Assembly: GCF_003003885.1 (NCBI RefSeq)
Contig: NZ_PVWN01000002.1
Coordinates: 124,001-188,000, forward strand
Source: Chlorogloea sp. CCALA 695
GTDB taxonomy: Bacteria; Cyanobacteriota; Cyanobacteriia; Cyanobacteriales; Chroococcidiopsidaceae
Length of the DNA: 64,000 nucleotides
Reading direction: 5' to 3'
Shown here: positions 8,010 to 16,020 of the stretch, in pieces
Layout: every line of letters begins with the position of its first letter
Position numbering within the stretch: position 1 is the stretch's first letter
The notes under the pieces: model-generated
The model's input: only the letters and a program-made list of their open reading frames with translations
What the model was told of the DNA's origin: nothing
The model's database searches: none
Position numbers and translations under genes: made by a program

Positions 8010-9593
8010 ATGAAGTTTCAGCACCGGAATTTAGTAGTTAGCGCTTTTTCAGCCTTTTGCATACTGGGATTGACGGCAATCTCTGTAAAAGCTGCATCCA
8101 CTGAGCAAGAGTTGAAAGTAGGCATAGTACAGCGTTTTGGCGATGAAGCAACCGAGCAATTGCTACTGGAGGCTGTACCGGGAGATAGCTTAACAATAAA
8201 TTTTCATACTGGTACAAAGCCACAAACTATCCAATCAAAAAGTCTCAAGTTAGAAATAGCTATGCAACCATTGCCAAAGCCAGAATTGGCGGAGCGGGTT
8301 GTTTTGGGAGTATTTCGCAGCTTTGAAACGGCAGAAGAAAGCGCCCAAAGGTGGAAAGCGCAAGGTATAGAAGTAGAAGTTGCTCAACCGGAGCGTTGGG
8401 AGGTTTGGGCAAAAAGAGATGTATACAATACGCCGTTATTGCGGCGGTTGTTGATGGGGAGCTTGCAAACAAAAGGTAATAAGATCGCCTATTTGGATAG
8501 TAAAGTTGTCCAAAAATTGCCCAAACTTAGCTGGATTGTTAATGGCAATCGTTACAGCCGGGAAAAGTTAAGTATTTCTGCAACTAAAAATGTAATTCAA
8601 GTTAGTCAAGCTAAAAATAAAACCGATGCGATCGCCTATCCCGGACGTTTGCGGTTGCAGGGCAACGCCTACGGTAGTTATACGCTAATTAATGATGTTC
8701 CCGTTGAAAGCTATTTGCGGGGCGTAGTACCCAACGAAATCGGCGCTAAAGCACCTTACAATGCTGTAGAAGCGCAGACAATTATCGCTCGAACTTATGC
8801 TTTACGAAATGTGCGTCGCTTTGCCATTGATGGCTACGAACTATCCGCCGACGTTCATTGTCAAGTTTATAAGGGATTGAGCGGCATAGATCCAAATAGC
8901 GATCGCGCAATTTCGGCAACTAAGGGACAAGTTCTTACCTATCAAAATCAATTAGTAGACGCTTTGTATTCTTCAACAACAGGCGGTGTAACGGCTAAGT
9001 TTAGCGATGTTTGGAATGGAGAAGATCGCCCTTATTTAAAGCCTATAGTCGATGCGGCGGGGAGTGTGTGGAATTTATCGCGCCAGAGTTTAGCTAATGA
9101 GCAAAACTTTCAGCAGTTTATTAATATCAATCGTGGATTTAACGAGGTTGGCTGGAAAACCTTTCGTTGGCGCAGAGAAAGCAGTATAGAGCAACTGACA
9201 AAAGATTTGCAGAAATACTTAGAAGTAAATAGAAGTCCTTTTGCTAGGTTTCAAAAACTTCAAAGCTTAGAAGTAGTAGAGCGATCGCCTGGAGGGAGAA
9301 TTTTAAAGCTATCGGTGCAAACAGATATCGGGACGTTTAATTTGTTTAAAGACGAAGTTCGCAGCGCCTTTTCTGCACCCCGAAGCACCTTATTTTATTT
9401 GGAAACTGTGAAAAAAGATAATAATCCCTTATGGGGTTATGCTTTTGTCGGTGGCGGTTTTGGGCATGGAGTCGGATTGAGTCAAACCGGATCTTATCGT
9501 TTGGCGGAGTTAGGCTGGACAAGCAAGCGGATTTTAAACTTTTACTATCCAGGGACAACACTTCAGGTTTTGAATGCCGTAGTCAAGCGTTAA
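8010..9593 (+). CDS. SpoIID/LytB domain protein, secreted
   Basis: A 527-residue protein. The ATG at 8010 gives a good signal peptide (MKFQHRNLVVSAFSAFCILG, cleavage after about residue 30); the frame is open further upstream but that overlaps sulfiredoxin. A SPOR-like segment (about 90-130, VVLGVFRSFETAEESAQRWK) precedes a SpoIID/LytB domain (about 210-525) with YLRGVVPNEIG, SADVHCQVYKG, STTGGVTA and GHGVGLSQTGSY. SpoIID of Bacillus is a lytic transglycosylase acting on peptide-free glycan; LytB-type relatives enhance amidases. The likely place is the periplasm, in peptidoglycan remodelling. Confidence 0.9.
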   Translation: MKFQHRNLVVSAFSAFCILGLTAISVKAASTEQELKVGIVQRFGDEATEQLLLEAVPGDSLTINFHTGTKPQTIQSKSLKLEIAMQPLPKPELAERVVLGVFRSFETAEESAQRWKAQGIEVEVAQPERWEVWAKRDVYNTPLLRRLLMGSLQTKGNKIAYLDSKVVQKLPKLSWIVNGNRYSREKLSISATKNVIQVSQAKNKTDAIAYPGRLRLQGNAYGSYTLINDVPVESYLRGVVPNEIGAKAPYNAVEAQTIIARTYALRNVRRFAIDGYELSADVHCQVYKGLSGIDPNSDRAISATKGQVLTYQNQLVDALYSSTTGGVTAKFSDVWNGEDRPYLKPIVDAAGSVWNLSRQSLANEQNFQQFININRGFNEVGWKTFRWRRESSIEQLTKDLQKYLEVNRSPFARFQKLQSLEVVERSPGGRILKLSVQTDIGTFNLFKDEVRSAFSAPRSTLFYLETVKKDNNPLWGYAFVGGGFGHGVGLSQTGSYRLAELGWTSKRILNFYYPGTTLQVLNAVVKR

Positions 9594-9601
9594 TAATGAA
9601 A

Positions 9602-9623
9602 AAGGCAGGAACATTCCTGCCTT
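9602..9623 (+). terminator. Intrinsic terminator between convergent spoIID-like and ferredoxin genes
   Basis: An 8-10 bp stem (AAGGCAGG / CCTGCCTT) with a short loop lies just after the SpoIID-like stop codon. It is followed by a T-rich stretch and can serve both strands. Confidence 0.65.
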
Positions 9624-9658
9624 AGAACTTGTTTTATTAATTAGTGCGATCGCATTAA

Positions 9659-9985
<327 letters not shown>

Positions 9986-10201
9986 TTAATAAGTTTTTCT
10001 AAAGCAAATTCCCGATTCGCTAATCAAAACGAATGCTTAGTTTCTTTTGCTTCATCTTAGATACTACGAGAAAAATTACCGATTTCAACCGTGCTATTGA
10101 ACGCAATTAGTAATGGAATTTAGGGATTTAATCCTGATTACTTATACTTATTTGACAAAATAGGCTATAAAGGGTAATAAATGGTAGATTTGGGGCAGTT
10201 C

Positions 10202-10672
10202 TCAACAGCACTTCATCCAACTCCATTCTCCGTCGTCATACCATTCTTTTTTCCAGATAGGAGCATTGTCTTTAAGGGCATTGATCGCATAACGGCAAGC
10301 CTCAAACGCCTCTAAGCGGTGAGGACAACCCACAGCAATTAAAACGCTGATTTCGCCAACTTGCAAGCGTCCGACGCGGTGATGGATAATTACACGGTTA
10401 ACGTCGTGCCATTGCTGGCGAATCTCGGCGGCGATAGAGCGAAATACTTGGATTGCCATCGGTTCGTAAGCTTGATACTCTAAAGCAACTACCGCTCTCC
10501 CCCCGGTTTGATTGCGAACCATCCCACTCATAACTACTACTGCACCATTAGCGCGATCGTCGGCTAAGTCGTAAACTTCAGTTAAAGATAAGGGGGCGAA
10601 AAATATCGCAAAATTATCTTCTGATTTGGCGATAATTGGATAATTTAAAGACGTTGGGACAATAGATGTCAT
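10202..10672 (-). CDS. moaE: Molybdopterin synthase catalytic subunit MoaE
   Basis: A 156-residue protein from the ATG at 10672; the frame extends 32 codons upstream but through a hairpin repeat. Family motifs are GAVVVMSGMVRNQTGG, LEYQAYEPMA, HHRVGRLQVGE, GCPHRLEAFEAC and the catalytic region APIWKKE. MoaE with thiocarboxylated MoaD converts precursor Z to molybdopterin. No moaD or other molybdenum cofactor gene is adjacent. The N-terminal 20 residues are slightly longer than in E. coli. Confidence 0.9.
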   Translation of the reverse strand: MTSIVPTSLNYPIIAKSEDNFAIFFAPLSLTEVYDLADDRANGAVVVMSGMVRNQTGGRAVVALEYQAYEPMAIQVFRSIAAEIRQQWHDVNRVIIHHRVGRLQVGEISVLIAVGCPHRLEAFEACRYAINALKDNAPIWKKEWYDDGEWSWMKCC

Positions 10673-10712
10673 AAGAAATTGAATAGAAAGACTAATTCTA
10701 TTGTGCTTGTAG

Positions 10713-10733
10713 AGACGTTCCGGTGGAACGTCT
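10713..10733. repeat. Dispersed GACGTT-type hairpin, copy 1
   Basis: A stem of 10 bp (AGACGTTCC-type arms GACGTTCC / GGAACGTC) with a 3-nt loop GGT, followed by T residues. It lies between the cax stop and the moaE start. Two related copies are at 38197 and 52075. Confidence 0.75.
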
Positions 10734-10751
10734 TTAATTATTTGAAAAGAA

Positions 10752-11864
10752 TTAGCCAATACCTGCAATCACCGGATGGTAATAGAAAGCCAGTCCCAAA
10801 ACCACATAAGCTGCTAATAACATTGTGCCTTCTAGCCAATTAGAGCGCCCATCGGAACTAATAGAATTGGCAATCAATACAGACACCGCCACAGCAACTA
10901 ATTCAAAGGGATTAAAATTCAAGTCCATTGGTTTATGGGTAAACCAACCAACTAAAACCAATACCGGAGCGACGAATAGAGCAATCTGCAAGCTCGATCC
11001 TACAGCGACGGACACTGAAAGATCCATTTTGTTTTTCATTGCTACTGTAACCGCCGTAGTATGTTCAGCCGCATTACCAATGATAGGGACAACGATAACT
11101 CCAGTAAAAAGCGAAGTTAAACCAAGTTGCGCTGTAGCGACTTCCAGCGATCCTACTAATAATTCTGATTCCACCGCTACAAGCAAAGTTGCTCCTAGCA
11201 ATACCCCAACCCACAGCCATAAATTGACACCAGTTTCGCCCTCAATCAAATTTGCCTCAGCTAATTCAACTTGCTTAATTTCCGCTAAACCCACATCGTA
11301 GAGGTAAGAGTGAGTTTTCATTGAAAATAGTAGCGTTAAGCCATAAACCAAAATCAAAACGATCGCTACTGCAATAGATAAGTTCTGTAAGATAGCTTCA
11401 GGAATGCCCGAAGATGTAAAATTGACGGCGGTGGGCATCAAAATCGCAATTACAGCTAGGTTCATCAACGAAGCATTTACCCGCGCCACAAAAGAAGGAA
11501 ACTCTTGTTCTTTGTAGCGCAAACCGCCTAGGAGCATCGAAAAACCCATCACCAAAAGTAAGTTGCTAATAATTGAGCCTGTAATACTAGCTTTGACTAC
11601 ATCGACAAGCCCCGCATTGAGAGCAATTAAGGCAATAATTAGCTCGGTAGCGTTGCCAAAAGTAGCGTTTAAAAAGCCGCCTAAAGTTGGGCCCACTACT
11701 ACAGCTATTTCCTCTGTAGCGCTCCCCATCCAAGCCGCCAAAGGCAATATTGCTAACCCCGCCGTAATAAATACTGCTAGTTCTCCCCAGTGTAAAAAGT
11801 GCGCCGCCGCCGAAATTGGTACAAATACTAATAAAACTAAAAACAAACCATTTTTGAAAGACAT
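10752..11864 (-). CDS. cax: Calcium/proton exchanger (CaCA family)
   Basis: A 370-residue membrane protein with about ten or eleven hydrophobic segments. The two alpha repeats of the CaCA superfamily are visible: GGFLNATFGNATELIIAL (about 62-79) and PIIGNAAEHTTAVTVAMKNK (about 260-279), each with the cation-binding G-N-A-x-E core. It exports Ca2+ (or other divalent cations) against protons. Length and motifs fit the cyanobacterial CAX group. A hairpin repeat separates it from moaE downstream on the same strand. Confidence 0.92.
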   Translation of the reverse strand: MSFKNGLFLVLLVFVPISAAAHFLHWGELAVFITAGLAILPLAAWMGSATEEIAVVVGPTLGGFLNATFGNATELIIALIALNAGLVDVVKASITGSIISNLLLVMGFSMLLGGLRYKEQEFPSFVARVNASLMNLAVIAILMPTAVNFTSSGIPEAILQNLSIAVAIVLILVYGLTLLFSMKTHSYLYDVGLAEIKQVELAEANLIEGETGVNLWLWVGVLLGATLLVAVESELLVGSLEVATAQLGLTSLFTGVIVVPIIGNAAEHTTAVTVAMKNKMDLSVSVAVGSSLQIALFVAPVLVLVGWFTHKPMDLNFNPFELVAVAVSVLIANSISSDGRSNWLEGTMLLAAYVVLGLAFYYHPVIAGIG

Positions 11865-12243
11865 TGCGAATTTTGTTCCTAATTCCTTGGAAAAACAGCT
11901 TTTCTGCCCAGCTTGGCGGAAAGTCTGGATTAAGCTAACAGCCTGTAATTAAAAGTGTAGCTTTGTAAAGTAATCGCCCAAGTGTTGTCAAAATATTAGG
12001 TTGACTTAATTTGAGGCGTTACTTAAGATTTAAGAGTAAAAGTTGCGTGTACTACCAACTGAGGCAATCAACCTAAATAAGTGATTAGAATCAGCCTCTA
12101 TAAGATGAAAAACGCAAACTCTAGAACTTTTTACCATCTTTCCGTAACGATTTGCTATTACAAACCCATTGTTTAGTTGAATTTGTCTTCAATCCTTGGG
12201 TTCTGCATATTTATTAACAACAATAATTTTGGATTAATACTAC
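11865..12243. other. 379-bp divergent intergenic region
   Basis: Between the divergent cax and GH57 genes. It should hold both promoters. I see no coding frame, no RNA gene and no strong hairpin here. Confidence 0.5.
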
Positions 12244-14850
12244 ATGACTTTTGCTGCCGATCCCGTTAGTGCTGTTACGCAATATCAAGGTAATGACATT
12301 ACAGCCACAAATCCCCTACAAACAGCGACAGGTGTTTACGTTACAGTTCATGGTCATTTTTACCAGCCACCCCGCGAAAACCCTTATCTAGATGCGGTTG
12401 AGCGTCAAGCGGGGGCGGCTCCATTTCACGACTGGAACGAACGCATACATCACGAATGTTACCGCCCAAATGCCTTTGCAAGAGTGGTAGACGAATGGGG
12501 CGATGTGGTGGGGATCGTCAATAACTACGAGTATTTGAGCTTTAATATCGGCGCAACGCTGATGTCATGGTTAGAAAGGTACGATGTGGAAGTGTATCAG
12601 CGCATTTTAGAAGCCGATCGCCATAGTTGCGATCGCCTGAATGGTCATGGAAATGCGATCGCTCAAGTATACAATCACATCATTATGCCCCTTGCCAACG
12701 AGCGCGATAAGCATACGCAGATTCGCTGGGGTAAAGAAGATTTCAAATCCCGGTTTAAGCGCGATCCCGAAGGAATGTGGCTGGCGGAGGCGGCGGTAGA
12801 TTATGCAACGATAGCAGCCTTGATTGCTGAGAAAATTAGGTTTATAGTGCTTGCACCATCTCAAGCGCTACGTTGCCGAAATTTAGCTAACCCAGACGAA
12901 AATAGGGGTGAATGGTATGAAGTGGGCGGTAGTCAAATTGATGCAACTCGTCCTTACAGATGTTTTTTACCTGGGGGCGATCGCGATCGTGACTACATTG
13001 ATATTTTCTTTTACGATGGCCCAATCTCCCGCGATATGGGCTTTAACGATGACTTGTATAGTGCCGATCGCTTAAGTGGCAGAATTGGACAAGCAGTACG
13101 CGGGGATCATCGCTCATCGCAGTTAATTTCTGTGGCTACCGATGGCGAAACTTTTGGACATCACAAAAAAGGTACAGAAAAGACTTTAGCCTATGCTTTT
13201 TTAAATGAGTTTCCCGATCGCAATTGGACAGTAACTAACTACGCCCACTATTTAAGTATCAATCCCCCTACTTGGGAAGTGGAATTAAAGCCGATAACAG
13301 CTTGGAGTTGCGCTCATGGTGTCGATCGCTGGCAAGATGATTGTGGTTGTGGTGGTGAAGGTGGCGTATGGCATCAAAAATGGCGCAAACCCTTGCGCGA
13401 GTCTCTTGATTGGCTAAGAGAGCAGTTAGTTAAGGTGTATGAGGAGACAGGAAAGCTATTTTTCCGCGATCCCTGGCTAGTAAGGGATGAGTATATACAG
13501 GTAATGCGCGATCGCTCGATTGCTAATGTTAGCCGTTTCCTCAACCGCCACCAATCCCACAAACTCACACTTTTAGAGCAAGTAGACGCTTTACGTTTAC
13601 TGGAGATGCAGCGTCACGCTTTATTAATGTATACAAGTTGCGGCTGGTTTTTTGAAGAAATTTCCCGCCCCGAAGGTACGCAAATTTTGCGTTATGCTGG
13701 TCGTGCTTTAGAATTGGCAGGAGATGTAGCCGGAGTACAGTTAGAAAAAGCTTTTGTTAAACGCTTAACCCAAGCACCGAGCAATGTTGAGTCCTTTAAG
13801 CACGGCGCAGAAATTTATCGACAATTGGTAGTAACAGCGCAAATTGGGTTTAGACAAGTAGCCGCTCAGTATGCCATTAGTTCATTGTTTGGCGATCGCA
13901 CGTCTAATCGTTCGGTACAGCGCATTTATTGCTACACCGCCCATCAAGTAGATTATCAAGTACAACGGATGGGATCGCTAACTTTGGCTGTAGGACAGTT
14001 GCGTTTAGTTTCTGATATTACTTGGGAAAGTCAACATTTAACCTTTGCGGTATTGCATTTAGGCGGTTGGGATTTTCATTGCTGCATTCAACCATTTACC
14101 GGACGGAGAACTTATAGCCAGTTAAAAGACAAAGTATTTGGCTCTTTAGAACAAGCTAGTGCAGCGCAGACTATTTTGGCAATCAATGAGGTATTTGGGG
14201 ATCAGACTTTTAGTTTGCAAAATCTGTTCGCTGAAGAAAGACATCGGATTATGGAGCTACTAAGTCACGAAACTTTGACAAGGCTCGATCAGCTTTATAC
14301 TCAAGTTTACCGCGATAATTACGGCGTACTAATGGCATTTCACCGCGACGAGCTAGACGTACCCCAAGAGTTGCAAGTAGCGGCGGAGATTGCTTTAAAG
14401 CACCGTTGCGTCAATGTTTTAAAGCTAATGTGGGAAGAAATCGCCGATATTCAAGTAAGTTTGCATCATTTGGGAGAATTAGAAGCAACGGCTACAGAAG
14501 CCAAACATCTGCGCTGTAATTTGCATATACCCGCAGGTAAGCAGACAATGGAGCAATTAATTTTGCGATCGCTCTGGCAACTATTGCACGATACTAATTC
14601 GGCTACTGTAGAGGCAATACAACAGGTTGAGCGCTTGATTGATGTAGCAAAGCAATTAAATCTTGGCTTGAGTTTGGGTAAGTCTCAGGAGCTATATTTT
14701 AGCCAGTTACCGCAAATAGTCTCGCAGTGTCGCCAATCTGTTGCAAGTCAAGGTGATGAAATTGGCAATTTTAGTCAGTTACAGCAATTGTTGCATTTGG
14801 GTCAAAAGTTGGGTATTGGGGTAAATAATTTGCTAGAACAATTAGCTTAA
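12244..14850 (+). CDS. Glycoside hydrolase family 57 protein with DUF3536
   Basis: An 868-residue protein. GH57 motifs are visible: HGHFYQPPRENPYLD (residues 36-50), GMWLAEAAVD with the likely nucleophile Glu182, and SVATDGETFGHH near residue 300. The C-terminal half matches the all-helical DUF3536 region that accompanies this GH57 subfamily. GH57 enzymes act on alpha-glucans (amylases, branching or 4-alpha-glucanotransferases); the exact reaction of this subfamily is not assigned. A cytoplasmic role in glycogen metabolism is plausible as no signal peptide is seen. Confidence 0.88.
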   Translation: MTFAADPVSAVTQYQGNDITATNPLQTATGVYVTVHGHFYQPPRENPYLDAVERQAGAAPFHDWNERIHHECYRPNAFARVVDEWGDVVGIVNNYEYLSFNIGATLMSWLERYDVEVYQRILEADRHSCDRLNGHGNAIAQVYNHIIMPLANERDKHTQIRWGKEDFKSRFKRDPEGMWLAEAAVDYATIAALIAEKIRFIVLAPSQALRCRNLANPDENRGEWYEVGGSQIDATRPYRCFLPGGDRDRDYIDIFFYDGPISRDMGFNDDLYSADRLSGRIGQAVRGDHRSSQLISVATDGETFGHHKKGTEKTLAYAFLNEFPDRNWTVTNYAHYLSINPPTWEVELKPITAWSCAHGVDRWQDDCGCGGEGGVWHQKWRKPLRESLDWLREQLVKVYEETGKLFFRDPWLVRDEYIQVMRDRSIANVSRFLNRHQSHKLTLLEQVDALRLLEMQRHALLMYTSCGWFFEEISRPEGTQILRYAGRALELAGDVAGVQLEKAFVKRLTQAPSNVESFKHGAEIYRQLVVTAQIGFRQVAAQYAISSLFGDRTSNRSVQRIYCYTAHQVDYQVQRMGSLTLAVGQLRLVSDITWESQHLTFAVLHLGGWDFHCCIQPFTGRRTYSQLKDKVFGSLEQASAAQTILAINEVFGDQTFSLQNLFAEERHRIMELLSHETLTRLDQLYTQVYRDNYGVLMAFHRDELDVPQELQVAAEIALKHRCVNVLKLMWEEIADIQVSLHHLGELEATATEAKHLRCNLHIPAGKQTMEQLILRSLWQLLHDTNSATVEAIQQVERLIDVAKQLNLGLSLGKSQELYFSQLPQIVSQCRQSVASQGDEIGNFSQLQQLLHLGQKLGIGVNNLLEQLA

Positions 14851-14860
14851 AAGTGTTATG

Positions 14861-14880
14861 GGGTAGGCAAAACACTACCC
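14861..14880 (+). terminator. Probable terminator after the GH57 gene
   Basis: A 6-bp GC-rich stem (GGGTAG / CTACCC) with an 8-nt loop lies 10 bp past the stop, followed by a T-rich stretch. The stem is short. Confidence 0.5.
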
Positions 14881-14910
14881 TAACTTTAATTTTAGATAGC
14901 GATAAAAACT

Positions 14911-15180
14911 TTAGGTCATGCGATCACTAGGACAATGATAAGGATACAACCATTGACATTTAATCAGTCCGCGAGAGTGTTTTTCAAAAAAGGTTCCGGC
15001 GTGTACTCCATGAACTATATCGATTCCAACTCTCGACTTAAATTCATACAGTAAGGGAAAAGCTGTTACTAAAATAGCGACGGCTAACACCAGGCGTAAT
15101 AGTGTTTTTGAGTAAGACTTTCGGCTTGAAAATGCCGTATTTTCTTTACTGTTTGATTTGTTACTAAAATTTTCAGGCAT
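14911..15180 (-). CDS. Hypothetical small single-span membrane protein
   Basis: An 89-residue protein from the ATG at 15180; the longer frame from a TTG at 15222 would overlap the HNH gene. One transmembrane segment is visible (LLRLVLAVAILVTAFPLLY, about residues 26-44) after a polar N-terminus, followed by a C-terminal part with two Cys (CQWLYPYHC). I do not recognise the family. It follows the HNH and KGK genes on the same strand and might be cotranscribed. Confidence 0.5.
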   Translation of the reverse strand: MPENFSNKSNSKENTAFSSRKSYSKTLLRLVLAVAILVTAFPLLYEFKSRVGIDIVHGVHAGTFFEKHSRGLIKCQWLYPYHCPSDRMT

Positions 15181-15211
15181 AGGCTCAGTAAAAGCGAGAT
15201 TCAATAATAAC

Positions 15212-15457
15212 TTATCTGTCAAAATAACGTCTAAATCGCGGATCTAAGCGATCGCGTTTACGTTGATTGCAGGTACAACACAGAGTTTGTAGATTGCTGA
15301 GATCGTTTTTGCCACCACGAGCTAAAGGAATAATATGATCGACATTTAGATTAGCTTCTGAGTTAGTTTTACCGCAACTTTGGCAATGATAGCGATCGCG
15401 CTCAAAGACATATTTCCTCACTTCTGGCGGAATGAGAATGCGTGGCGTTTTGCTCAT
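15212..15457 (-). CDS. Small HNH endonuclease
   Basis: An 81-residue protein consisting of one HNH domain: two CxxC zinc motifs (CQSCG and CCTC) around the catalytic NVDHIIPLARGGKNDLSNLQTL-type core, with Asp-His and the conserved Asn. Stand-alone HNH proteins of this type are widespread in cyanobacteria; some are nicking enzymes, others repair or mobile-element associated. It lies 8 bp after the KGK gene, so the two are probably cotranscribed. Confidence 0.85.
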   Translation of the reverse strand: MSKTPRILIPPEVRKYVFERDRYHCQSCGKTNSEANLNVDHIIPLARGGKNDLSNLQTLCCTCNQRKRDRLDPRFRRYFDR

Positions 15458-15465
15458 GAATTATT

Positions 15466-15897
15466 CTACTGAGTATCTTTGCTCATCAATTGGCGAATAT
15501 CGTCAAGTGGTGATTCGGTTTGATTAATTTCTACATCATTACTTTGTGTTAGTTCCTCAACTTCAGGCTCATCAGGACAAAATTCTAAAGTAAACTTAAT
15601 TCTCAACTTACCTTTTTGCCAGCCTCCAGCACCAATACTTAAAATTTCACAATTTTTTCCATCAATAAACCACTTCCGGTTATAATTTTCCACTCTAAAC
15701 GAACCCTTTTGATATTCACGAATACTTGTTCCTGTTATTCCCTGAGCTTCTAAATATTCAACTAAAGTATCGGGTAATTTACTTTGCAAAGCCGATTGCA
15801 ATACTTGTTTAAACCTACCAAATTTGCACATTTCAGATGAATTGAATGTTATAACATCATCGTCACCATAATTCGGCTGATAAAATTTATCTTCCAT
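15466..15897 (-). CDS. KGK-domain family protein
   Basis: A 143-residue soluble protein. The segment GAGGWQKGKLRIKFTLEFCPDE (about 90-111, shown here only as the WQKGK core) fits the KGK family, a small cyanobacterial family of unknown function named after its Lys-Gly-Lys motif. The C-terminal tail is acidic (EPEVEELTQSNDVE). It sits upstream of the HNH gene and downstream of a dynamin-like GTPase, all on the minus strand, with a terminator between it and the GTPase. Confidence 0.65.
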   Translation of the reverse strand: MEDKFYQPNYGDDDVITFNSSEMCKFGRFKQVLQSALQSKLPDTLVEYLEAQGITGTSIREYQKGSFRVENYNRKWFIDGKNCEILSIGAGGWQKGKLRIKFTLEFCPDEPEVEELTQSNDVEINQTESPLDDIRQLMSKDTQ

Positions 15898-15950
15898 CTC
15901 AATTTATTTCCTTAAAAGTGGTTGCGTTTTTTCAATTAGTACCTGGACAT

Positions 15951-16004
15951 AAAAACCACCTATATAAATTAAGTAACTTATAGAATCGGTATAGGTGGGT
16001 TTTA
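15951..16004 (-). terminator. Terminator of the dynamin-like GTPase gene
   Basis: Imperfect long inverted repeat (TATAGGTGGGTTTT against AAAACCACCTATA, one bulged base) around a 27-nt loop. On the minus strand it ends in five T residues, as expected for the gene ending at 16021. Confidence 0.65.
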
Positions 16005-16020
16005 TCTTTTTATCTTTAAT

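Noticed and set aside
10673-10768. Longer N-terminus for MoaE
   Set aside because: It would run through the hairpin repeat, and family similarity begins after the ATG at 10672.
10825-11301. Plus-strand 158-codon frame
   Set aside because: It is a Thr/Ser-rich antisense shadow of the well-supported cax gene.
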